Shown here: positions 1 to 7,242 of the stretch, piece by piece
Layout of the letters: each line of letters starts with the position of its first letter
Numbering within the stretch: the stretch's first letter is position 1
Source: Holosporales bacterium
GTDB taxonomy: Bacteria; Pseudomonadota; Alphaproteobacteria; RUG11792
NCBI GenBank assembly: GCA_031275915.1
Contig: JAISOC010000041.1
Location: 1 to 9,021, forward strand
Direction: 5' to 3'
Length of the DNA: 9,021 nucleotides
The notes under the pieces: generated by a model
The model's input: only the letters and a program-made list of their open reading frames with translations
The model's database searches: none
Told to the model about the DNA's origin: nothing
Position numbers and translations under genes: made by a program

Positions 1-454
1 TGCCTTAATCCCTTGAAAAATGAGGATTCCATCTTTTTATAATCCATTTGATTTTTTCTTTTAGGGTAATTTCTCATTGTAAAATACAGGAGAACACTTT
101 TTTCATTCCCTACATTAACCGAAGCCGCTAAAATTAGGAAATCATCATTAATTGTGGTGTAGTCTACGTTAATTTCTATATTATCTCCTGCTCTTAGGCC
201 ATTTTGTTCTGTTAGAAAATTGAAGATTACGTCCATATGCGCCCTCCAAAATGTATCATCTATTTGGAAGGAACTGTCCTGCAGAAATCTGTATATAAAC
301 ATCCTAGAGTTGTGAAAAGATATATTGTGCAAAGAAAATTGGCAACAAGACCAGTACTACTACTTCCAGAGCCTGTAATTCCTTCAATTGCCATGCTCAT
401 TTTCTTACAAAAACTTGGACTATATTTGTGAAAATACCTGTTTATACATTCCAT
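1..454 (-). pseudogene. IS4-type DDE transposase, N-terminal part, frameshifted and cut by the window edge
   Basis: Transposase of an insertion sequence, broken in the visible part. The first frame starts at ATG 454 behind an AGAGG Shine-Dalgarno (462-466), is rich in Ser/Gly around MSMAIEGITGSGSSS, and stops at 260. The rest lies in another frame that is open from about 356 to the left edge: it reads YRFLQDSSFQIDDTFWR (about 295-244), then INVDYTT, whose Asp codon (162-164) would be the first catalytic residue of the DDE triad, and LLYFTMRNYPKRKNQ, followed by KKMESSFFKGLR at the edge. These are recognisable as the middle of IS4-like transposases. Moving between frames needs a net loss of one base (or a -1 slip) somewhere in 260-356. 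I see no classic slippery heptamer there, so decay is more likely than programmed frameshifting. The second and third acidic residues lie outside the window. The family call rests on motif memory, not a search. Confidence 0.82.
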
Positions 455-467
455 TTTACTACCTCTC

Positions 468-489
468 ATATTTTGCGTTTACAAAATAT
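468..489 (-). other. Perfect stem-loop just upstream of the transposase start
   Basis: Arms ATATTTTG (468-475) and CAAAATAT (482-489) are perfect 8-base inverted repeats around a 6-base loop. The hairpin sits immediately before the transposase Shine-Dalgarno (462-466). Several IS elements carry a hairpin here that limits translation of transposase from outside transcripts; that role is inference in this case. Confidence 0.55.
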
Positions 490-667
490 AGTCATTGTAT
501 ATTAAATTGAAATTACTTACTAGCATTTTGTAGAGAGATAAGACTGACACCGTCGTTGTCCATCCATCTTGCCCGTATTTATATTCTTTTCCATTTAACG
601 TGATACTCTGAGATGCTGACGCAGACATCACTACCCACAGAAGCACAATTGTATTTATAATTTTCAT
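479..667 (-). CDS. Small exported protein of unknown function, possibly truncated
   Basis: 62-residue ORF with an ATG at 667 and a strong GGGAGGA Shine-Dalgarno at 675-681, which argues for real translation. The first 18 residues form a signal peptide: Lys2, a hydrophobic core IVLLWVVM, and an A-S-A site giving cleavage after Ala18. The mature part starts SQSITLNGKEYKYGQDGW, then changes character to a hydrophobic, Asn/Leu-rich tail. Only 24 bases separate its stop from the transposase ATG, and the stop overlaps the hairpin in front of the transposase, so the last 20 or so codons may belong to the insertion sequence and the original gene may have been longer. It follows a 215-aa exported protein by 66 bases on the same strand, so the two may share a transcript. 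I recognise no family. Confidence 0.6.
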   Translation of the reverse strand: MKIINTIVLLWVVMSASASQSITLNGKEYKYGQDGWTTTVSVLSLYKMLVSNFNLIYNDYIL

Positions 668-695
668 TTTTTGTTCCTCCCGTTTTACAATTAAT

Positions 696-724
696 ACACG
701 TCCGTCAACTTATTGAGGGCGTGT
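696..724. other. Hairpin between the two small secreted-protein genes
   Basis: Outer arms 696-703 (ACACGTCC) and 717-724 (GGGCGTGT) pair over 8 positions with one G-T wobble. Inside, TCAA (705-708) pairs with TTGA (713-716) around a four-base loop, with one bulged base. It fills most of the 66-base gap between the 215-aa and 62-aa genes. No run of T follows on the minus strand, so it is not a textbook Rho-independent terminator; an attenuator, a processing or stability site, or a protein-binding palindrome is possible. Confidence 0.6.
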
Positions 725-733
725 TTACCTCAT

Positions 734-1381
734 TTATTCTTCCAATTCTTCAGATTCATCTGCCCATGGATCAAATCCTTTCCATGGATTAATGATATCA
801 TCAAATATCCTTGCTAAATTCATTAATTTCACATTTTTATCACCGTAATTTTGTTCAATCCAGTAGTAAAATTCATCACTGACTGATTGCCATGAGACGT
901 TTTTCTGTTCTCGAAGTTTATTTATTTTCTCCATTTGGTTTGTTATCTCTGTCATTTTGCTTTCGTCTGCTCCAGTATTTTTATACTCCTTTATCAGAGG
1001 ATAGAGTTCTTTTTCCATCTTTTTTGTCACTTTTTCAAAATCTTGCATAATTTTTTCGCATTCTTCGATGCTTGACACTTTAAAAGATGAGACATCACCA
1101 CAATTTTGCCCATCATCGAATGAAGAATTTAGATTCTCATCATCGTTTGTCGAAGAATTCAAATTTTTCTCGTTATTTGAGGGAAAACTTTGGCTATCCA
1201 AATTATTAACAATCTCTTCTGCATCGTTGCATAAATCTTCTTTTTCCATTAATTCTTGGTTTTCATATTCTTGTGGCTGAACATCGGCGTTAATCATTTC
1301 CTCATTTTCTGCTGCAAAAGCACACACTCCCACACTTAAAGTCAAAGTGCACATAACACCTGTAATAAACTGCTTACGCAT
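734..1381 (-). CDS. Acidic exported protein of unknown function with internal 10-residue repeat
   Basis: 215 residues, ATG at 1381 with a near-perfect GGAGGTG Shine-Dalgarno at 1387-1393. Residues 1-23 are a signal peptide (Arg2, Lys3, core ITGVMCTLTLSVGVC, cleavage after A-F-A), so the protein should leave the cytoplasm. The mature chain is strongly acidic: residues 24-60 are rich in Glu and Asn, and residues 71-80 and 81-90 are tandem copies of a unit containing NLNSS (EKNLNSSTND, DENLNSSFDD). Residues 105-160 are charged with heptad-like hydrophobic spacing, a possible coiled coil. The C-terminal part is aromatic (FYYWIEQNYGDK, NPWKGFDPWADE) and ends in an acidic tail. Three Cys remain near 20, 51 and 94, with another at 108. 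I know no family for it. It lies 48 bases downstream of comM and has its own promoter-like site, and the 62-aa exported protein follows. A secreted or periplasmic host-interaction protein is only a guess. Confidence 0.8.
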   Translation of the reverse strand: MRKQFITGVMCTLTLSVGVCAFAAENEEMINADVQPQEYENQELMEKEDLCNDAEEIVNNLDSQSFPSNNEKNLNSSTNDDENLNSSFDDGQNCGDVSSFKVSSIEECEKIMQDFEKVTKKMEKELYPLIKEYKNTGADESKMTEITNQMEKINKLREQKNVSWQSVSDEFYYWIEQNYGDKNVKLMNLARIFDDIINPWKGFDPWADESEELEE

Positions 1382-1414
1382 AAATTCACCTCCATAAAAA
1401 CTTCGCTCTTACCA

Positions 1415-1444
1415 ATTATAACAACAATTTCACAATATTTTCAA
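1415..1444 (-). promoter_or_regulatory. Sigma70-type promoter for the 215-aa exported protein
   Basis: On the minus strand TTGAAA (1439-1444) and a consensus TATAAT (1415-1420) are separated by 18 bases. The -35 lies within the last codons of comM. Transcription would start near 1408, leaving a leader of about 25 bases that contains the Shine-Dalgarno. Confidence 0.55.
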
Positions 1445-2944
1445 TAATCTATATTGCATTGCTTCTGCAATGTGTTTATTGGCAACGTTTTTGCTTCTGT
1501 CCATATCTGCAATTGTTCTGGATACTCTCAAGAGCTTATGGCATCCCCTTGCAGAAATATCAATTTTCTCTATTGCATTCTTAAAGAATTTTACAGTTTC
1601 TTCATTCATACACAATATATTCTCCAAAAAGCTACTTTCTACCTTTGAATTCAAGTACTGTTCTCCATCTGGAAATCTTGATCTTTGTATATTTCTGATA
1701 TTGGTTACTCTATCACGTATTATTTTTGATTTCTCTTGTTTAATCTTGTCAAAGAATTCAGAAACTTTGATACAATTTACATATATAACTATGTCAAATC
1801 TATCAAGTATTGGACCAGAGATTCTATTTCTATATTCCAAGGCGCATCTTGGAGATTTTGAGCACTGCTTTTCATAATTTCCGTGATGACCACATTTACA
1901 AGGATTCATTGCTGCAATGAGCTGTATATTGGCAGGATATGTGATATGTTCCCTTGCTCTTGCAATAGTAATGTCATGTGTCTCAAGAGGCTGTCTAAGA
2001 GAATCTATAGTAGCCTTTTGAAACTCAGGCAATTCATCCAAAAAAAGTATTCCATTATGGGCTAAGGAAATTTCTCCAGGTTTTGCATCAGTTCCTCCCC
2101 CAACTAAAGATATGAGAGATGCAGAATTGTGGGGAGATCTATATGGAGGATAGTAAATCAGTCCTCCCTCTGGCATTTTACCGGCTATGCTATATATGCA
2201 AGTTGTTTCCAGGGCTTCTCTTGGAGAAAGAGTAGGTAAAATTGTCTGCATTCTTTCTGCTAACATAGATTTGCCAGATCCTGGAGCCCCTATCATCAAG
2301 ACATTATGCCCCCCAGAGGCAGCTATTTCCAAGGCCCTCTTCGCGATTTCCTGTCCATATACATCTGACATATCTACATTGAATTTTTTCTCTTGAATTG
2401 GAGAATTCTCAACAGGAGCCGCAGGAACAATTTGAGATTTGCCTGTAATGTGATTGATTATACAGGTTAAACTTGGAATAGCTATGATGCTGTCATTTCC
2501 GCTCCATACAGCTTCTTTTTCGCAAGGTTTTGGACAGATTATCGACCAATTATTCTCATTTGCCAACATAGCTGCACACAGAGTTCCTGATATATAGGGA
2601 AGAGTTCCATCTAGTCCAAGTTCTCCAATTGCTATTGAATTATCCAAAATAGAGGCATCTATTACATCCAATGCCCCAAGAATTGATAAAGCGATTGGTA
2701 AATCATAGTGTGAACCTGCCTTTGGTAAATCCGCAGGAGCCATATTCACCACTATTTTTTTATTGGGCACCCCAAGACCTATTTGAAAAAAGGCTGCTCT
2801 GATACGCTCCTTAGCTTCACCAACAGCCTTGTCTGGGAGACCGACTATGCTAAAAGATGCCATACCTGGAGCAATTTGCGACTCCACAGTAACTTCTATA
2901 GGACGCAATCCCATAAACGCCACTGTTTTTACTCTAGAAATCAC
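1430..2944 (-). CDS. comM: YifB/ComM-family AAA+ ATPase (Mg-chelatase-like)
   Basis: Complete 504-residue protein, the usual length of the family. In studied bacteria ComM is a hexameric helicase that promotes branch migration when incoming single-stranded DNA is integrated during natural transformation; many non-competent bacteria keep it too. Residues 1-165 are the Lon-protease-like N domain (FSIVGLPDKAVGEAKERIRAA, NMAPADLPKAGSHYDLP). The ChlI/AAA+ core has Walker A GAPGSGKS (219-226), Walker B ILFLDELPEF (299-308), a Cys cluster (C349, C351, C361, C367) with the family's NPCxCG signature, and GPILDRFD (377-384). The C-terminal lid contains SARGCHKLLRVSRTIADM. The start is GTG 2944, which places ISRV where homologues begin; a weak GGA precedes it. 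It follows secF after 205 bases in the same direction, but with its own -10-like site. Confidence 0.95.
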   Translation of the reverse strand: MISRVKTVAFMGLRPIEVTVESQIAPGMASFSIVGLPDKAVGEAKERIRAAFFQIGLGVPNKKIVVNMAPADLPKAGSHYDLPIALSILGALDVIDASILDNSIAIGELGLDGTLPYISGTLCAAMLANENNWSIICPKPCEKEAVWSGNDSIIAIPSLTCIINHITGKSQIVPAAPVENSPIQEKKFNVDMSDVYGQEIAKRALEIAASGGHNVLMIGAPGSGKSMLAERMQTILPTLSPREALETTCIYSIAGKMPEGGLIYYPPYRSPHNSASLISLVGGGTDAKPGEISLAHNGILFLDELPEFQKATIDSLRQPLETHDITIARAREHITYPANIQLIAAMNPCKCGHHGNYEKQCSKSPRCALEYRNRISGPILDRFDIVIYVNCIKVSEFFDKIKQEKSKIIRDRVTNIRNIQRSRFPDGEQYLNSKVESSFLENILCMNEETVKFFKNAIEKIDISARGCHKLLRVSRTIADMDRSKNVANKHIAEAMQYRLLKIL

Positions 2945-3149
2945 AAATATATTTCCATGAGTTATATTATATCCAAGAGAATTTTATCAAAAAGTGATGA
3001 AAATTTTGTTAATTTACAATTCTTTCATTGAACGAGCCTCGCAAAATTTTAACAACAACACACATGCAGGCCGTCAAGCGGTGTCATTGTGATTTGCGTT
3101 TTTATTATGGGGGTGTTCCTAAAGAAATGGGAAAATTCTCTAAAAGCAG
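2945..3149. other. secF-comM intergenic spacer
   Basis: 205 bases without a convincing gene. I see no hairpin plus T-run that would end the secF transcript. The left half is very A+T-rich and holds the -10-like site for comM. The right half is less A+T-rich; its segment TATTATGGGGGTGTTCCT (3103-3120) resembles the 35-base repeat found between surE and nlpD, but weakly. Confidence 0.5.
2966..2971 (-). promoter_or_regulatory. -10-like element upstream of comM
   Basis: A perfect TATAAT on the minus strand, 21 bases before the GTG start. A TTGATA lies upstream but only 13 bases away, and the position 17 bases away holds only a T-rich stretch, so the -35 is poor. The leader would be about 15 bases. 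Confidence 0.35.
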
Positions 3150-4076
3150 TTACATACTATTTGCAGCTTCTGGAGCTCCCTTTTCTTTCTTTGGCTTAAT
3201 ATTCATGAACACCAGCAAGGGAGAAGCTATAAAAATAGATGAAAACGTACCAACCACAATGCCTATTAGTATAGGCAAGCTGAAGGCGGCTATAACTTTC
3301 CCCCCAAAAATATAAAGAGCAAAAACCGAGAGCAGTGTTGTTGTAGCCGTCAGTGTTGTTCTTGAAAGTGTTTCGTTTAGGCTCTTATTTACTATTTCCT
3401 TCAACTCCAAGCTTTTATATCTCTTCAAATTTTCTCTGATTCTGTCGAAGATAACAACCGTATCATTAATAGAATAGCTGGCAGTTAATAGTATTGCAGT
3501 AATAGACATTTCATTAAATTCCATGGGAAATATTGAAAACATACCAAATATGATGGCGCAATCATGAAAGAGAGCTGCAATTGCACATAATCCAAATTGC
3601 CATTCAAATCGAACTGCTATATAACAGAGCATAGCGAGAAGAGCAAATCCAACTGCTTTTATAGCATTTGAAACAAGTTCTGCTCCAACTTTTGGACCAA
3701 CAGTTTCAACTTTTTTATAAACAACTCCATCTCCGAGGGCTCCCTTAACTTTCTGTATAGCCACAGTTTGTTCAGCTCCATCCTCAGATTTTTCCAATTT
3801 TATGGAGAATTCGTCAGAGGCTCCAAATTGTTGTATGGCAACCTCTCCAAGGCCAAGTTTCCCGAGTTTATCTCTTAGAGTCTGTATATCTGGATTCCCC
3901 GGTATTTTCACTTCGAATATGTATCCTCCCTGGAAATCTATTCCATAGTTGAGGCCTTTTATGAAAACACTACCCATACATACCAGTATTAAAGCGACTG
4001 CCAAAGAGAGCAAATATTTTGTTTTTCCGACAATGTCGAACTTTGTACCATACCTGATTAAATGTAAACGAAACAT
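3150..4076 (-). CDS. secF: Protein translocase subunit SecF
   Basis: Inner-membrane subunit that, with SecD and YajC, joins SecYEG and uses the proton gradient to pull preproteins out on the periplasmic side. 308 residues, the usual size. TM1 is about 20-40, followed by the signature GIDFQGG (45-51), the periplasmic P4 domain (about 52-130), then five C-terminal membrane segments between about 135 and 290. The RND-type motif SYSINDTVVIFDRIREN (200-216) and Arg239 in SRTTLTATTT are present; that Arg corresponds to the one paired with the SecD transmembrane Asp in proton transport. The end is a short charged tail. ATG 4076 has an excellent AAGGAAGG Shine-Dalgarno 8 bases upstream. It lies 20 bases after the secD stop and is surely cotranscribed. 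It is the last gene of the apparent operon. Confidence 0.97.
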   Translation of the reverse strand: MFRLHLIRYGTKFDIVGKTKYLLSLAVALILVCMGSVFIKGLNYGIDFQGGYIFEVKIPGNPDIQTLRDKLGKLGLGEVAIQQFGASDEFSIKLEKSEDGAEQTVAIQKVKGALGDGVVYKKVETVGPKVGAELVSNAIKAVGFALLAMLCYIAVRFEWQFGLCAIAALFHDCAIIFGMFSIFPMEFNEMSITAILLTASYSINDTVVIFDRIRENLKRYKSLELKEIVNKSLNETLSRTTLTATTTLLSVFALYIFGGKVIAAFSLPILIGIVVGTFSSIFIASPLLVFMNIKPKKEKGAPEAANSM

Positions 4077-4096
4077 AATAAATACCTTCCTTTTAT

Positions 4097-5701
4097 CTAT
4101 ATAACTATATCCTGATTTTTGTGTTTCTTAAGCCAGATGGCTATCACTGCCTTCGTGAGAGAAAATGTTGTGAACAGAGATATAATGGTGCCTATTGCCA
4201 ATGTTACTGCGAATCCCTTTATAGGTCCTGATCCAAATTCATACAAAACTATAGACCCCACCAAAGTTGTGAAATTTGAATCAATAATGGTGGTGGTTGC
4301 CATTTTATACCCCTGGGCTATTGCCATAGCCGGTCTGATTCCTAATCGTATCTCCTCCCTGATTCTTTCATATATAAGAACATTTGAGTCAACTGCCATA
4401 CCAATTGTGAGGGCTATACCAGCTATTCCTGGCAAGGTCAAAGTAGCTCCAAGCAGTGTTAAAGAAGCAAACAACAAAATTATGTTAAAAGTCAGTGAAA
4501 TAACAGAAAATCCACCAAATTTTCCATACGAAAGCATCATAAACAAAGAAACAAGAGCAAATGCGAGCAAAGTTGCCAATTTCCCATCAGCAATGGAGTC
4601 AGCTCCAAGACTCGGGCCAACATTCCTCTCTTCAACAACGTTGAGTGGAGCTGGAAGGGCACCTGCCCTCAAAAGCAAAGCTAATTCCTGAGCTTCCTCC
4701 ATAGTGAAGTGTCCAGTAACAACTGCTGTTCCATTATTAATAACTGCTTGAAAAACAGGAGCACTGAGAACTTTTCCATCAAGAACCATTGCAAATTGTT
4801 TGTGCAAATATTTGGAAGAGAGCTCAGCCATTTTTCTTGTTCCCTCTATCTTGTCAAATTTTTGAGAGACACATGGCATACTTGTTTGTGGATCTATGGT
4901 CATTTGCGCATCCACAAGAGACTTTCCTGTTAAAAACACCTGCTTTTTAACAGGTACATAATAGACGACACCTTTTCCTTTATCTTCTGGAAGATACATA
5001 ACTCCTGGCTTTACAGGAAGCTTTGGCCTGGTTCCTGCCTGTGCTGGAATAGTCTCAAGTTCTTCATCCACTCCGTGAAAAGTCAACATAGCAGTTTTCC
5101 CAAGTCTCTTCTTGATCTCAGCTGGATCTTCAACCCCAGGCAATTGCACAATTATTCTGTCATATCCTTGACGAAGAATAGTTGGTTCTTTTGTCCCCGC
5201 TTCATCTATCCTTCTTCTAATAACTTCTATAGATTCTCCAACAATTCTCTTTGCAAATTTCTCTAGAAATTCTTCAGATATAGAGGCTTTTATCTCTGCT
5301 CCCTCAGCAATTACTTCGAGTTCAGGTTCTATTTTTAAAAGAATCTTTTTAACTTTATCGGCATCTTTTTCGTTTTTAAGAGATATCAATGTTGCAGTAG
5401 AACCACCTTTCGTTATTTGTTGTACAGATATTTTTTTATACAAAATGCGTTCTTTTCTGAGTTGCTTTCTTGCCTCATCAACAATGCTTTCCTGATGCTC
5501 TTTCTCAACAGTTTTCATATCAACTTCGAGCTGTATATGAGAACCACCCCTGAGCTCAAGCCCAAGACTCACTGTGTGTTGCAAAAAAGCTGGCAATTTA
5601 TCAAACGTTTTTTGATCAAGAGAGGATGGAATGGCTATTATAAGTCCAATCAAACATATGCATACGGTTGTTAAGAATCTAAATTTTGAAACTACTATCA
5701 T
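4097..5701 (-). CDS. secD: Protein translocase subunit SecD
   Basis: Partner of SecF in the proton-driven export motor. 534 residues, usual for alphaproteobacterial SecD. TM1 is about 8-26, then LGLELRGGSHIQLEVD (46-61), the P1 head and base domains (about 62-370) with the RRRIDEAGTKEPTILRQG and IVQLPGVEDP blocks, and five membrane segments between about 374 and 523. Asp438 in GMAVDSNVLIYERIREE is the conserved membrane Asp (E. coli D519 equivalent) needed for proton-coupled action. The C-terminal FTTLVGSIVLYEFGSGPIKGFAVTL block is also typical. ATG 5701 is chosen because the first hydrophobic segment begins directly after it; a GGAG lies about 12 bases upstream, a long spacing. yajC ends 25 bases before it and secF starts 20 bases after it. 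Confidence 0.98.
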   Translation of the reverse strand: MIVVSKFRFLTTVCICLIGLIIAIPSSLDQKTFDKLPAFLQHTVSLGLELRGGSHIQLEVDMKTVEKEHQESIVDEARKQLRKERILYKKISVQQITKGGSTATLISLKNEKDADKVKKILLKIEPELEVIAEGAEIKASISEEFLEKFAKRIVGESIEVIRRRIDEAGTKEPTILRQGYDRIIVQLPGVEDPAEIKKRLGKTAMLTFHGVDEELETIPAQAGTRPKLPVKPGVMYLPEDKGKGVVYYVPVKKQVFLTGKSLVDAQMTIDPQTSMPCVSQKFDKIEGTRKMAELSSKYLHKQFAMVLDGKVLSAPVFQAVINNGTAVVTGHFTMEEAQELALLLRAGALPAPLNVVEERNVGPSLGADSIADGKLATLLAFALVSLFMMLSYGKFGGFSVISLTFNIILLFASLTLLGATLTLPGIAGIALTIGMAVDSNVLIYERIREEIRLGIRPAMAIAQGYKMATTTIIDSNFTTLVGSIVLYEFGSGPIKGFAVTLAIGTIISLFTTFSLTKAVIAIWLKKHKNQDIVI

Positions 5702-5726
5702 CTAACAGATTTTCTCCGATAAAAAA

Positions 5727-6200
5727 CTACTTTTTTGGCTTTTTCGTTACACTTTGTTTCACATTTTTCTGATTTTTCTTTTGAATCGAAGCGACTACCT
5801 TTTCCTTCTTAAGTATGGGACCAGTTTCTACCTCTGTTGTGTTTTGTTCAGTTGTTGGAGTTGAAACAGAAACTGCAGAGGCTGGAGCTGTCGGATTTAC
5901 AACACTTGCAATTGTGGATTTCACGAACTTCACAAAGATCTTGTCGGAAATTTCTATAAGGACTTCTTGATCGTTCAGAACTTTTGCAATTGTTCCTATT
6001 ATTCCACTATTCGTCACCACTTTATCACCTTTTTTGATGGCGCTTACCAAAGCCTGGTGCTGTTTAGTTCTTTTCTGCTGTGGCCTAATCAAAAGAAAAT
6101 AAATGATTCCTATGAACAAAACCATAGGAAGGAATGACATTAATCCACCACCACTCGATGCTGCTCCGTCTGCCATCGCAGATCCAACGAAGAAAATCAT
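5727..6200 (-). CDS. yajC: Sec translocase accessory subunit YajC, with long C-terminal tail
   Basis: Small single-span membrane protein of the SecD-SecF-YajC complex. From ATG 6200 it has 157 residues: a short Gly/Ser-rich N terminus, the membrane helix (about 21-38, MSFLPMVLFIGIIYFLL), the hallmark IRPQQKR (38-44), and the cytoplasmic beta domain with KKGDKVVTNSGIIGTI (56-71) and ISDKIFVKFVKSTIASV. Most YajC proteins end soon after this, at about 110 residues. Here some 50 residues follow: a Pro/Ser/Thr-rich piece, then a very Lys-rich basic end. A GTG at 6233 in the same frame would add MIIFVFRFLNF; it has no Shine-Dalgarno and sits beside a hairpin, so ATG 6200 is preferred, though its own ribosome site is also weak. 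The position directly before secD fixes the identity. Confidence 0.93.
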   Translation of the reverse strand: MIFFVGSAMADGAASSGGGLMSFLPMVLFIGIIYFLLIRPQQKRTKQHQALVSAIKKGDKVVTNSGIIGTIAKVLNDQEVLIEISDKIFVKFVKSTIASVVNPTAPASAVSVSTPTTEQNTTEVETGPILKKEKVVASIQKKNQKNVKQSVTKKPKK

Positions 6201-6240
6201 AAAATTTAAAAACCTAAAAACAAATATGATCACTAGTTTA

Positions 6241-6260
6241 CCATAGCAAGACAGCTATGG
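6241..6260. other. Stem-loop overlapping the nlpD stop codon
   Basis: CCATAGC (6241-6247) and GCTATGG (6254-6260) are perfect 7-base arms with a 6-base loop; the TAG stop of the nlpD-like gene (6255-6257) lies in one arm. No T-run follows on the minus strand, so it is not a standard terminator. It could tune passage or mRNA stability between nlpD and yajC. Confidence 0.45.
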
Positions 6261-7109
6261 AAGGATTTTTTCTGGATCAACAGGAGTTCTTGTCTTATCT
6301 TTCTTGTTTACATCAAAAATCTGCAGATGTAATTGAGGAGATTTCGCATTGCCGCTTTTTCCCACTTTTCCTATAACAGTTCCCTTTTTAATCTTCTGCC
6401 CAGCAGAAACAGAATACTCTTGCAGATGTGAATACACTGACAATTTATTTTTCTTATTGTGCAAAATTATAACAGTTTTCCCATATGATGATGCTTCTCC
6501 ATCCAAAGTTTTTGCAATTCTGATAGTTCCGTCTGTTATGGCTTTCACTGGAGTTCCAGCAGATGCCTTTAGAATCACTTCTCCATCACTCGAATCACTG
6601 AAATTCTGCACAATCTTGTTTTGGCCATCTGTAATTGGCCACACATAATCACTAGATTCTTCTTCAACTATTTGTGGAGCATCAGATTCAACTTCTTGCG
6701 CTGGCTGTTCATTTTCAGGCTTTGGCTTCTCAACTTCATCTGCAGTTTTTACAACCTCTTTTTCTTGTTCTTTTTTCTCTTGTTTTGTTTTTTCTTCAAT
6801 AACCACCTCAGAATCTACCTGCGTTGATGAAGAATCTTCAACTTTCACATTGATAACAAGCCTCTGTCCATTATATAGCTGATATGGTGGACTCAGCCTA
6901 TTCAACCTTATTAACTCGGTCCTAGTCATAGAATATTTTTCAGCAATTGATCCAACAGATTCTCCATAAGAAACTATATGATATGGAATAACCCTTTCAA
7001 CTTGAACGACTTCTGGCAAACTATGATATTGCTCATCTGTTGAGCAGGCACTTAGAAAAAAAATAACAAAACACGCAGCGAAATGAACTCCAATGCCTGA
7101 TTTCATCAT
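6255..7109 (-). CDS. nlpD: NlpD-like lipoprotein with LysM and degenerate M23 (LytM) domain
   Basis: Envelope lipoprotein, 284 residues from ATG 7109. Residues 1-21 are a lipoprotein signal ending in the lipobox LSAC, so Cys22 is the lipidated N terminus. A LysM peptidoglycan-binding domain follows (about 43-87, YHIVSYGESVGSIAEKYSMTRTELIRLN ... NGQRLVI). Then comes a Glu/Lys-rich linker (100-155), and an M23-like domain (157-284) with GTPVKAITDGTIRIA, YGKTVIILHN, LSVYSHLQ and GTVIGKVGKSGN ... LHLQIF. The HxGxD zinc-binding motif of active M23 enzymes is missing: the matching stretch reads GEVILKASAGTPV. Such inactive LytM proteins (E. coli NlpD, EnvC) activate cell-wall amidases at division; that role is inferred. 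The frame is open up to 7244, but those 45 extra codons lie in repeat DNA, and only the start at 7109 (or 7106) puts a signal peptide first. The Shine-Dalgarno is weak. It is downstream of surE, across an unusually long 330-base gap. Confidence 0.9.
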   Translation of the reverse strand: MMKSGIGVHFAACFVIFFLSACSTDEQYHSLPEVVQVERVIPYHIVSYGESVGSIAEKYSMTRTELIRLNRLSPPYQLYNGQRLVINVKVEDSSSTQVDSEVVIEEKTKQEKKEQEKEVVKTADEVEKPKPENEQPAQEVESDAPQIVEEESSDYVWPITDGQNKIVQNFSDSSDGEVILKASAGTPVKAITDGTIRIAKTLDGEASSYGKTVIILHNKKNKLSVYSHLQEYSVSAGQKIKKGTVIGKVGKSGNAKSPQLHLQIFDVNKKDKTRTPVDPEKILP

Positions 7110-7172
7110 GTTGTCACCATTGTTAGAAGTAGCGTTAGCGAAGCGCAAGCGAAGCAAGCGTACACACCTATA

Positions 7173-7228
7173 TTCCCTCTTTCTCTCCCTCCCCAGTATA
7201 TTTCCTTTTTGGAACGAGAAAGAGAGAA
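7173..7228. repeat. Imperfect inverted repeat, purine/pyrimidine tracts
   Basis: Positions 7173-7185 (TTCCCTCTTTCTC) pair with 7216-7228 (GAGAAAGAGAGAA) at 12 of 13 positions, around a 30-base loop. Confidence 0.55.
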
Positions 7229-7242
7229 CCAGATTGAGAGGC

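Noticed and set aside
1110..1175. Short-period repeat as a possible CRISPR or satellite
   Set aside because: Only two imperfect 30-base units, in frame within the 215-aa gene; it is a protein repeat.
1470..1877. 135-codon plus-strand frame opposite comM
   Set aside because: Shadow of comM in a low-stop antisense frame; no family features.
3028..3315. 95-codon plus-strand frame over the secF 3' end and spacer
   Set aside because: Most of it is antisense to conserved secF, and the rest shows no ribosome site or known product.
4119..4691. 190-codon open frame on the plus strand opposite secD
   Set aside because: It lies entirely inside secD, whose protein is conserved end to end; no ribosome site or recognisable product.
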